Below are positions 6,408 through 11,688 of a stretch of 11,688 nucleotides of DNA, one piece after another. Under the pieces are notes generated by a model that made no database searches, was not told where the DNA came from, and saw only the letters and a list, made by a program, of their open reading frames with translations. Position 1 is the first letter of the stretch; the number at the start of each line of letters is the position of its first letter. The DNA comes from CAZNMF01 sp035547155 (lineage in GTDB: Bacteria > Acidobacteriota > Vicinamibacteria > Vicinamibacterales > SCN-69-37): the NCBI GenBank assembly GCA_035547155.1, contig DASZVJ010000192.1, positions 1-11,688 of the forward strand. The letters are read 5' to 3'. The translations under genes and the position numbers were made by a program.

Positions 6408-6677
6408 ATGGCGACGTGCCCCGAATGTGACGCCGAACTGGAAATCGACGACGACGATCTCGAGGAAATGGAGGTCGGCGACCCGTGGGATTGCGAGGCG
6501 TGCGGCAGTCACTTGCGCGTGGCGTCCCTCGATCCGCTCGAGTTCGACAACGACGATGACGATGACGACGACGAGGACGAGGACGGCGGAGAGGAAAAAG
6601 AATCGGACGACGAGGACGACCTCGACGACCTCGACGAAGAGGACGAAGACGACGACGACGGAGATTGGGAAGAATGA
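6408..6677 (+). CDS. LysW-like zinc-ribbon protein with long acidic insert
   Basis: An 89-residue, extremely acidic small protein. Residues 1-46 match the LysW/ArgW amino-group carrier fold: Cys4-x2-Cys7 (CPECDAELE), an acidic linker, 'VGD', Cys29-x2-Cys32 (CEACGSHLRV), then ASLDPLEF, close to the LysW 'VVSLDPLEL'. Known LysW proteins are about 54 residues and end EDWGE, with the terminal Glu carrying the substrate. Here the tail ends GDWEE, and about 40 residues of almost pure Asp/Glu lie between the ribbon and the end (34 of the last 44 residues are D/E). The start is fixed by AAGGAG 4 nt upstream. The stop overlaps the next gene (ATGA). A lysine/arginine carrier, an amino-acid-derived natural-product carrier or a plain structural zinc ribbon are all possible; no LysX/LysZ/LysY partner is in the window. 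Confidence 0.75.
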   Translation: MATCPECDAELEIDDDDLEEMEVGDPWDCEACGSHLRVASLDPLEFDNDDDDDDDEDEDGGEEKESDDEDDLDDLDEEDEDDDDGDWEE

Positions 6678-7522
6678 CCACGGGTGCCATCGCGCCGGCT
6701 GGCGATGGCCTGCGTGAGCGCGAGGCCGCGCTGTTCGCGCGGCTGCACGCGTTTCCGTCGCTGATCGTCGCGTACAGCGGCGGCGTGGACTCCGCGTTTC
6801 TCGGCTGGGCCGCGCATCACGCGCTCGGCTCGCGTGTGCTGTGCGTGACGGCCGACAGCGCGAGCTATCCCGAGCGTCATCGTCAGATGGCGCTCGACGT
6901 CGCGCGCCGGTTCGATCTGCCGCACGAGATCATCGGCACGGGCGAGCTCGCCAATCCTGACTATCGCGCCAACGCGCCCGATCGCTGCTATCACTGCAAG
7001 CACGAGCTCTACACGCAGCTCACGAGCCTGGCGGCCGAGCGCGGGTTCGCGGCCGTCGCGGACGGCAGCAACGCCGACGATCGCGGCGATTATCGGCCCG
7101 GCCGCCGCGCCGCCCGCGAGTTCGGCGTCGTCAGCCCGCTCGACGAGGCCGGGTTGACGAAGGCGGACATCCGCGCGCTCTCGCGTGAGGCCGGCCTGCC
7201 GACGTGGGACGAGCCCGCGTCGGCGTGTCTGTCGTCGCGCGTGCCATATTTCTCCGAAGTGACCGAAGAGAAGCTGCGGGCGATCGAGGGCGCCGAGGAC
7301 GCGCTGCGCGCGCTCGGCTTTCGCGTGCTGCGCGTGCGCCATCACGGCGAGGTCGCGCGCATCGAAGTCGCGCCGGACGAGCTGCCGCGTCTCGTCGAGC
7401 CCGCGATGGCCAAGGCCGTCGACGCGGCCATCCGCAAGCACGGCTTCCGCTACGTCGCCGTCGATCTCCGCGGCTACCGTTTGGGAAGCTTGAACGAAGG
7501 ACTCAGGCTCAGGGAAGTGTAG
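6674..7522 (+). CDS. larE: LarE-type ATP-dependent sacrificial sulfur transferase
   Basis: A 282-residue PP-loop protein. The ATP site is YSGGVDSAF (34-42), with 'ADSASYPERH' and 'DGSNADDRGDYRPG' (130-143) as family landmarks. EPASACLSSRVPYF places Cys185 at the sulfur-donating cysteine of LarE, and RCYHCK adds Cys105 and Cys108. In nickel-pincer cofactor synthesis LarE adenylates the carboxylates of a pyridinium mononucleotide and replaces OH by sulfur. Homologues with three such cysteines are reported to carry an iron-sulfur cluster as sulfur source. No larA, larB or larC is present here, so the substrate is not settled. The start is ATG 6674, overlapping the LysW-like stop by ATGA; a TTG at 6665 is less likely. 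Weak ribosome-binding sequence suggests coupled translation. Confidence 0.88.
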   Translation: MTTGAIAPAGDGLREREAALFARLHAFPSLIVAYSGGVDSAFLGWAAHHALGSRVLCVTADSASYPERHRQMALDVARRFDLPHEIIGTGELANPDYRANAPDRCYHCKHELYTQLTSLAAERGFAAVADGSNADDRGDYRPGRRAAREFGVVSPLDEAGLTKADIRALSREAGLPTWDEPASACLSSRVPYFSEVTEEKLRAIEGAEDALRALGFRVLRVRHHGEVARIEVAPDELPRLVEPAMAKAVDAAIRKHGFRYVAVDLRGYRLGSLNEGLRLREV

Positions 7523-7526
7523 ATAA

Positions 7527-7554
7527 ACTTCGAACTTGGAACTTCGAACTTCGA
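7527..7554. repeat. Heptamer tandem repeat, unit ACTTCGA (4 copies)
   Basis: Four consecutive 7-bp units (ACTTCGA, ACTTGGA, ACTTCGA, ACTTCGA) begin 4 nt after the larE stop, in the gap between the convergent larE and methyltransferase genes. The gap then carries AAGCCTT twice (about 7567-7580), overlapping the methyltransferase stop. No convincing intrinsic terminator is seen for either gene here. Confidence 0.85.
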
Positions 7555-7571
7555 AATAGTGTCCGTAAGCC

Positions 7572-8312
7572 TTAAGCCTTCTTCTCCGCCACTGCCATGA
7601 TCGACGTCCCGATCGGCAGGTTCGCGACGCGCAGGAACGCGGCTTCGCCGGCGAGCATCCAATCCAATGCGTGATTGATCGGCGCCGGCGGGACGGTGAG
7701 ATCCGCGTCTGAGGCCTCGGCGGCGCGGCCGGTCACGCGTTCGATCGTGCGAACCGCCAAAGCGGGTGGGAAGAGCGTCATATTGGTGAATGTCAGCCGC
7801 AGGACGCGAAATCCCGCGCGCTCGAGGCGATCCCGCAGCCGCTGGCGCGTGTAGCGGCGCACTTCGTGCGTGAGCGTCGAATGCGATCCGTGCAGGATGT
7901 CGAGCGCCGCGACGTTCACGAGCGCAAGGCCGCCGGGCCTGAGCACACGCCACATCTCGCTCAACGCGGCCGCTTCCGCGCGATCGTCGAGGCAGTAGAG
8001 CACGTCGAACGACGTGGCGAGATCGACGGTCGCATCGGCCAGGGGCAGCGCCGTAACCGTGCCGCGAATCATGCGACGGCCGTGCAAACGTGCGACGTCG
8101 AGCCCGGCGGGCGTGAGCTCGACGCCGATCGCGGGACCGAGCCGCGACAGCCAGTCGAGATTGCGTCCCGTGCCGGCGCCGCAATCAACGATGCGCGTCC
8201 ACGTGCGGCCGTGGGCCGCTTCACGCAGGAGCAACTGCGCGTGCCGGCGCAGTCCATGAAACCAATAGTGCGTGTCTTCGGCCTTCGCGGTGGCCTCGAG
8301 CATGCGCTGCAT
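7572..8312 (-). CDS. Class I SAM-dependent methyltransferase
   Basis: A 246-residue cytoplasmic protein. The SAM-binding motif I is IVDCGAGTGRN (41-51), with acidic Glu at the end of strand 2 (IGVELTPAGLDVAR). 'LPLADATVDLATSFDVLYCLDD' covers motifs II/III, and 'WRVLRPGGLALVNV' is the usual post-motif helix-strand. This is the UbiE/Methyltransf_11 type. The N-terminus 'MLEATAKAEDTHYWFHGLRR' is seen in many uncharacterised bacterial members that open with an 'E..HWWF..R' signature, a group often encoded near glycan or polyisoprenoid genes; the substrate cannot be named. The start chosen is ATG 8312. It has no Shine-Dalgarno, but TAGAAT sits 8 nt upstream, suggesting a leaderless start. Longer in-frame starts (8357, 8369) lie in the divergent promoter region. 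It is divergent from pal. Confidence 0.85.
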   Translation of the reverse strand: MQRMLEATAKAEDTHYWFHGLRRHAQLLLREAAHGRTWTRIVDCGAGTGRNLDWLSRLGPAIGVELTPAGLDVARLHGRRMIRGTVTALPLADATVDLATSFDVLYCLDDRAEAAALSEMWRVLRPGGLALVNVAALDILHGSHSTLTHEVRRYTRQRLRDRLERAGFRVLRLTFTNMTLFPPALAVRTIERVTGRAAEASDADLTVPPAPINHALDWMLAGEAAFLRVANLPIGTSIMAVAEKKA

Positions 8313-8356
8313 TGCACACGATTCTATGGTCGAGCCCGGAAATCCGCGTGATTTCA

Positions 8357-8386
8357 TTGACAGGTACACTTTTGGATCGGTAAGCT
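8357..8386 (+). promoter_or_regulatory. Putative promoter of pal
   Basis: A perfect TTGACA (8357-8362) is followed after 18 nt by TAAGCT (8381-8386), a weak -10. It lies in the 134-bp gap shared with the divergent methyltransferase and would give a leader of about 55 nt. The -35 is convincing, the -10 is not. Confidence 0.4.
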
Positions 8387-8446
8387 CGCTTCATCTCCCA
8401 GTTCCCCATCCCTCCCGCTTTTGGGACGAGCTCGAAGGAGAAAGTG

Positions 8447-9028
8447 ATGTCACGACGCAGCTTCAGACTTTTTTCCGTCACGGCGGTACTGAGCGCGGCC
8501 GTGTTGGTCGGCGCGTGCGGCAACAAGAAGCCGCCAGCGACGCCAGCGCCGCCTCCACCCGTGGCCGAGGCCCCGCCGCCTCCGCCACCTCCGCCGCCGC
8601 CTCCACCGCCACCGCCGCCACCGCCGGCACCAGCGGCGCCAACGGAGGCCGAGCTCTTCGCGCGCATGTCGCTCGATCAGCTCAACGCGCAGAAGCCGCT
8701 CGAAGACGTGTACTTCGACCTCGACAAGTCGGATCTGAGCGAGACGGCACGGACCAGCCTGCAGAAGGACGCGGACTGGATGAAGAAATGGACGTCGACG
8801 CGCGTGACCGTCGAAGGTCACGCGGACTCACGAGGCACGAGCGAGTACAACCTCGCGCTTGGCGAGCGTCGCGCCGGCGCGGTGCGTGACTATCTCGTCA
8901 GCCTCGGGATCGACCTCGCTCGCATCAACGTCGTCAGCTATGGCGAAGAGCGCCCCGTCTGCACCGAGGAGAACGAGGCCTGCTGGTCGCAGAACCGCCG
9001 CGGGCACTTCGTGATCACCGGCAAGTAG
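8447..9028 (+). CDS. pal: Peptidoglycan-associated lipoprotein (Pal, OmpA family)
   Basis: A 193-residue outer-membrane lipoprotein linking the outer membrane to peptidoglycan, normally with the Tol system. The signal peptide ends at a lipobox V-G-A-C, with lipidated Cys24. A proline tract follows, including 18 consecutive prolines (43-60), then a linker. The OmpA-like domain starts at about residue 88 (LEDVYFDLDKSDL). TVEGHADSRGTSEYNLALGERRA contains the Asp and Arg that bind diaminopimelate, and the end GEERPVC...QNRRGHFVITG is typical of Pal. AAGGAG lies 6 nt before ATG 8447; a GTG 3 nt upstream is less favoured. No tol genes are visible. Translation of the proline tract would be expected to need EF-P. 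Transcription ends at a strong terminator at 9050-9082. Confidence 0.92.
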   Translation: MSRRSFRLFSVTAVLSAAVLVGACGNKKPPATPAPPPPVAEAPPPPPPPPPPPPPPPPPPAPAAPTEAELFARMSLDQLNAQKPLEDVYFDLDKSDLSETARTSLQKDADWMKKWTSTRVTVEGHADSRGTSEYNLALGERRAGAVRDYLVSLGIDLARINVVSYGEERPVCTEENEACWSQNRRGHFVITGK

Positions 9029-9049
9029 CGGCGACGTCTGGGAGAAGCC

Positions 9050-9082
9050 AAGGGGCAGACGCACAGCGTCTGCCCCTTTTTT
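9050..9082 (+). terminator. Intrinsic terminator of pal
   Basis: GGGGCAGACGC (9052-9062), loop ACA, GCGTCTGCCCC (9066-9076) form a perfect 11-bp stem, extended to 13 by AA/TT, followed by TTTTTT (9077-9082). On the opposite strand the hairpin is followed by TTGGCTTCT, a poor U-tract, so termination of the convergent pyrF transcript here would be weaker. The stop codon of pyrF lies in the T-run. Confidence 0.95.
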
Positions 9083-9806
9083 ATTGGGCGGATGGCGATG
9101 CGGCCGCTTCGCGTGCGATCGCCTCGGCCGCGGCGCGCGGATCGTCCGCGGCGGTGATGGGACGGCCGACGACGAGATACGACGCGCCTGCGGCCATGGC
9201 ACCGGTAGGCGTCGCCGTCCGGTGCTGATCGTCGGGGCCGGCCGCCGCGCTGCCGCCGCGAATGCCCGGCGTGACGATCGCGAACTCGCGGCCGCAGGCC
9301 TCGCGGATCGCTTCGATTTCCTGTGGCGACGCGACGACGCCGTCCAGACCCGCGTCCTGCGTCATCCGTGCGAGCCGGACGACGTGATCGATGGGCGGCT
9401 CGTCGATGCCGAGCGTGCGCAGCGTCGGCGCGTCCATGCTCGTGAGCACGGTCACCGCGATCACGAGCGGCGCGGGCCGTCCGAGCTTCGACGCCGCCTC
9501 GTCTGCCGATCGCCGCGCGGCGCGCATCATCGGCGCGCCGCCGCCCGCGTGGACGTTGACCATCCAGACGCCGAGCGCCGTCGCGGCCGCGACGGCGCCA
9601 GACACCGTGTTCGGGATGTCGTGATACTTCAAGTCGAGGAAAACGCGATCGCCCTGCGCGACGAGCCGGCGCACGACGTCCGGTCCTGCTGACGTGAAGA
9701 GCTGGTGGCCGACCTTGTAGCCGCCGACCGCGCCGCGCAGGCGATCGGCCAGCGCCAGCGCCTTGTCGGCCGAGTCGACGTCCAACGCGACGAGAACCGG
9801 ATTCAC
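9081..9806 (-). CDS. pyrF: Orotidine 5'-phosphate decarboxylase
   Basis: A 241-residue TIM-barrel enzyme that converts OMP to UMP, the last step of de novo pyrimidine synthesis. It starts MNPVLVALDVDSADKAL, with the phosphate-face Asp9 and Lys31 in YKVG. The catalytic D58-x-K60-x2-D63 is in VFLDLKYHDIPNTV. VNVHAGGG and IVTPGIR are further landmarks, and the phosphate-binding end reads ASYLVVGRPITAADDPRAAAEAI. This is the short bacterial PyrF type. The start is GTG 9806, overlapping the pyrD stop by GTGA with AAGGAG 5 nt upstream. The frame is open to 10433, but that part is only a shadow of pyrD. It is the last gene of the pyrKDF operon. Confidence 0.96.
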   Translation of the reverse strand: MNPVLVALDVDSADKALALADRLRGAVGGYKVGHQLFTSAGPDVVRRLVAQGDRVFLDLKYHDIPNTVSGAVAAATALGVWMVNVHAGGGAPMMRAARRSADEAASKLGRPAPLVIAVTVLTSMDAPTLRTLGIDEPPIDHVVRLARMTQDAGLDGVVASPQEIEAIREACGREFAIVTPGIRGGSAAAGPDDQHRTATPTGAMAAGASYLVVGRPITAADDPRAAAEAIAREAAASPSAQ

Positions 9807-10732
9807 GCGTGCTCCTTGACGGGAATGTCGAGCTGGCCGACCAGATCGCTCACGCGTGCGATGTGATGGCGATCGAGGTAGGACGAGACGCCGTCGATGA
9901 GCTTCGGCCAGACGAACGGGTCGACGAAGTTGGCCGTGCCGACCTGCACGGCCGTCGCGCCCGCGATGATGAACTCGAGCGCGTCGGACGCCGTCGCGAT
10001 GCCGCCCATACCGATGATCGGCAGCTTCACCGCCTGACGGCACTCCCAGACCATGCGTACGGCAATCGGGCGAATTGCCGGACCGCTCAGTCCGCCCATG
10101 ACGTTCGACAACTTCGGCCGGCGCGTCTCGACGTCGATGGCCATCGCGAGGAACGTGTTGACGAGCGAGATGGCGTCCGCGCCCGCCTCTTCGGCCGCGC
10201 GCGCGAACGACGAGACGTCCGTCACGTTCGGCGTGAGCTTCGGGATCACCGGCAGCGTCGTGACCTTGCGAATCGCGCTGACGACGTCGTACGTGCCCGT
10301 CAGGCTGCAGCCGAACTGGATGCCGCCTTCTTTGATGTTCGGACAGGAGATGTTCAGCTCGAGCGCCGCGACGCCTTCCGCGTCGGACAGAATCCGTGAG
10401 ACCTCGGCGTACTCGTCGAGTGTCGATCCGCACACGTTGACGACGACCGTCGCGCCGAGGCGGCGCAGCTCGGGCAGCCGTTCCGCGATGAAGCGCCGCA
10501 CGCCGATGCCCTGCAGCCCGATGGCATTCAGCATGCCGGCCGGCGTTTCGACGATGCGCGGAGGAGGATGACCTTCGCGTTCTTTCAAGAACAGGCCTTT
10601 GACGACGACGCCGCCGAGCGTCGCGAGATCGAAGGCATCCGCGTACTCGACGCCGTAACCGAAACAGCCGGATGCGGCGAGGAACGGGTTGCGCAGCTGC
10701 AGCGCGCCGATGCGGACGGAGAGATCGGCCAT
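9803..10732 (-). CDS. pyrD: Dihydroorotate dehydrogenase, class 1B catalytic subunit
   Basis: A 309-residue FMN enzyme oxidising dihydroorotate to orotate. Landmarks: NPFLAASGCFGYG (15-27), VVVKGLFLKEREGHPPPRI with Lys45 near FMN, the substrate Asn69 in GMLNAIGLQ, and ELNISCPNIKEGG with Cys130, the cysteine base of class 1 enzymes (class 2 uses serine). The FMN phosphate site is IIGMGGIATASDALEFIIAGATAVQVGTA. The adjacent PyrK shows it is the NAD+-dependent 1B form, an alpha2beta2 complex. The start ATG overlaps the pyrK stop by one base (TAATG). The frame stays open upstream to 11632, but that extension is the shadow of pyrK and lacks homology. Confidence 0.96.
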   Translation of the reverse strand: MADLSVRIGALQLRNPFLAASGCFGYGVEYADAFDLATLGGVVVKGLFLKEREGHPPPRIVETPAGMLNAIGLQGIGVRRFIAERLPELRRLGATVVVNVCGSTLDEYAEVSRILSDAEGVAALELNISCPNIKEGGIQFGCSLTGTYDVVSAIRKVTTLPVIPKLTPNVTDVSSFARAAEEAGADAISLVNTFLAMAIDVETRRPKLSNVMGGLSGPAIRPIAVRMVWECRQAVKLPIIGMGGIATASDALEFIIAGATAVQVGTANFVDPFVWPKLIDGVSSYLDRHHIARVSDLVGQLDIPVKEHA

Positions 10733-11562
10733 TAGTGCCCTGTGGACGACATCGCGTCCCACACGAGTGTGCCGGCGTCGAAGACGGGGCCTTCGATGCA
10801 CGAGCGCACGAAATGACTGTGCGTGCCTTGCCGCACGGGGACGACGCAACTGTAGCAGCCGCCCATGCCGCAGCCCATGACAGGCTCGAGCGAGACGGAC
10901 ACGGAACGGCCGGCGGCGGCGCCGAGCCGCGCGACGGCGCGCATCATGGGCGTCGGTCCGCACGCGTAGATCGTTACGTCCTGCGCCGGCATGCGCGCGG
11001 CGAGCTCGCGCTCGAGCGGCGCCGTGACGCGGCCGCGCTCGCCGCGGCTGCCGTCTTCGGTCGTGATGACAAGGCGCACGCCGAGCGCCGTGAACAACTC
11101 CTCGTAATAGATATCCCGCGCCGATCGTCCGCCATAGAACAACGTCGTCGTCGTGCCGCATTCCGCGAGCGCTTCGGCGAGCGTCGCGAACGGCGCGAGG
11201 CCGACGCCGCCTGCGACCATCCAGGCTTCGGCCGGCGGCGCGACGGGAACGAACGGCTGACCCAGCGGGCCGAGGACCGACAAGTGATCGCCGGCGCGGA
11301 CGTCGTGCAGACGCGCCGTGCCGGCGCCGACGCGTTTGTTGAGAATGCTGATGCCCGTGTAGCGGCCGTCTTCGTCGCGAATCAGCTCGAAGATCGAGAA
11401 GGGCCGCCGCAGCAGCGGATCGAGGCCGTCCGAGCACTTCACCATCACGAACTGGCCCGGCTTGGCCTGTGCGGCGATCTCCGGTGCGCGAAATGCGACG
11501 ACGTTGTAGTCGGGAGCGAGCCAGGTGTTGTGGAGGACTTCGGCAGACACGTCGACGGGCAT
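10732..11562 (-). CDS. pyrK: Dihydroorotate dehydrogenase electron-transfer subunit
   Basis: A 276-residue FAD and [2Fe-2S] protein that passes electrons from PyrD to NAD+. The FAD-binding motif is RRPFSI (52-57), with GPLGQPF (98-104) next. The NAD-binding Rossmann part begins VAGGVGLAP (116-124) and includes YACGPTPMM. The cluster cysteines are Cys231-x4-Cys236-x2-Cys239-x15-Cys255 (CGMGGCYSC ... RSC), as expected for PyrK. The start is uncertain. ATG 11562 (MPVDVSAEV) brings length closest to the family; ATG 11577 adds five residues (MLFLP). Neither has a Shine-Dalgarno, but TATGCT lies 10 nt before 11562. A GTG at 11634 would translate through the upstream repeat and hairpin and is rejected. 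First gene of pyrK-pyrD-pyrF as seen. Confidence 0.92.
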   Translation of the reverse strand: MPVDVSAEVLHNTWLAPDYNVVAFRAPEIAAQAKPGQFVMVKCSDGLDPLLRRPFSIFELIRDEDGRYTGISILNKRVGAGTARLHDVRAGDHLSVLGPLGQPFVPVAPPAEAWMVAGGVGLAPFATLAEALAECGTTTTLFYGGRSARDIYYEELFTALGVRLVITTEDGSRGERGRVTAPLERELAARMPAQDVTIYACGPTPMMRAVARLGAAAGRSVSVSLEPVMGCGMGGCYSCVVPVRQGTHSHFVRSCIEGPVFDAGTLVWDAMSSTGH

Positions 11563-11583
11563 CGGCAGGAAAAGCATAACAGG

Positions 11584-11611
11584 CTGCGGTCCGCGGTCTG
11601 CCGTCTGCGGA
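11584..11611. repeat. Heptamer tandem repeat, unit CTGCGGT (4 copies)
   Basis: Four consecutive 7-bp units (CTGCGGT, CCGCGGT, CTGCCGT, CTGCGGA) lie immediately upstream of pyrK. The period is the same as in the 7527-7554 array, but the sequence is unrelated. Confidence 0.8.
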
Positions 11612-11622
11612 CCGGCGGTGCC

Positions 11623-11643
11623 GGGCGGCCACAAGGGCCGCCC
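11623..11643. repeat. REP-like hairpin 1 (GGGCGGCC / GGCCGCCC)
   Basis: A perfect 8-bp inverted repeat with loop ACAAG; read on the minus strand it is GGGCGGCC-CTTGT-GGCCGCCC preceded by TGTAGG. Hairpins of this form are dispersed in intergenic DNA of several bacterial phyla. No U-run follows on either strand, so it is not a standard terminator. Confidence 0.6.
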
Positions 11644-11656
11644 CTACAGGGACGTT

Positions 11657-11687
11657 CGGAGGGCCGGACCTTCAGGTCCGGCCTCCG
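11657..11687. repeat. REP-like hairpin 2 (GGCCGGACCT / AGGTCCGGCC)
   Basis: Perfect 10-bp arms (11662-11671 and 11674-11683) separated by TC. CGGA (57-60) and TCCG (84-87) add four more pairs around one bulged G (11661). It stands 13 nt from hairpin 1, a REP-doublet arrangement, and reaches the window edge, so more copies may follow. Confidence 0.6.
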
Positions 11688-11688
11688 T

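Noticed and set aside
8394..8416. Another heptamer array upstream of pal (TCTCCCA, GTTCCCC, ATCCCTC)
   Set aside because: Only a vague period-7 pattern in a C-rich stretch; may be a decayed array, but too degenerate to call.
11573..11601. Full promoter for pyrK
   Set aside because: TATGCT resembles a -10, but no -35-like sequence lies 16-18 nt upstream (the heptamer repeat is there).
9807..11632. Extensions of the pyrF frame to 10433 and the pyrD frame to 11632
   Set aside because: They run through the upstream genes in another frame; family length and overlapping start codons fix the true starts.
1..11688. tRNA, rRNA, IS element, phage or defence genes
   Set aside because: No cloverleaf, rRNA segment, transposase, integrase or nuclease motif was seen on either strand.

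Overview
The window is a high-GC, gene-dense bacterial chromosome segment with eleven protein-coding genes. One is cut by the left edge, and the rest are closely packed and often overlap by 1-8 nt. The mix suggests an Acidobacteriota-type genome, Vicinamibacteria-like: a GldA/F/G-like ABC set with a DUF4340 protein, a LysW-type zinc-ribbon protein, class 1B dihydroorotate dehydrogenase, and intergenic period-7/8 tandem repeats. This is an inference from gene content and style; no rRNA or phylogenetic marker is present, and other high-GC phyla cannot be excluded.

Layout. Positions 1-3716 (minus strand) hold an ABC transporter operon read ATPase, permease, GldG-like auxiliary protein, DUF4340 protein (partial). 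The first three are coupled by overlaps or a 2-nt gap; a 66-bp octamer repeat separates the last two. Positions 3717-3938 form a divergent control region with a minus-strand promoter for the ABC operon and a plus-strand promoter with an embedded inverted repeat. That second promoter serves 3939-6268 (plus), a SmtB/CadC-type metal sensor overlapping a Zn/Cd/Pb P-type ATPase by GTGA. Positions 6308-7522 (plus) carry a promoter, a leader hairpin, a LysW-like acidic zinc-ribbon protein and a LarE-type sulfur transferase overlapping it by ATGA. A minus-strand SAM methyltransferase (7572-8312) and a plus-strand Pal lipoprotein (8447-9028) diverge from 8313-8446. A strong terminator (9050-9082) separates Pal from the minus-strand pyrimidine operon pyrK-pyrD-pyrF (11562 down to 9081). 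The right edge carries a heptamer repeat and two REP-like hairpins.

How the genes work together. The sensor probably represses itself and the metal-efflux ATPase until zinc, cadmium or lead binds. PyrK/PyrD oxidise dihydroorotate with NAD+, and PyrF makes UMP from OMP. Pal anchors the outer membrane to peptidoglycan, so the cell is diderm. The least explained unit is the LysW-like/LarE pair: a small protein with a carrier-like C-terminus translated together with an enzyme family that adenylates a carboxylate and adds sulfur.

Other patterns stand out. Period-7 or period-8 tandem repeats with unrelated units lie in three intergenic gaps. Several genes without a Shine-Dalgarno sequence have a -10-like hexamer 8-10 nt before the start codon, which suggests leaderless transcripts.
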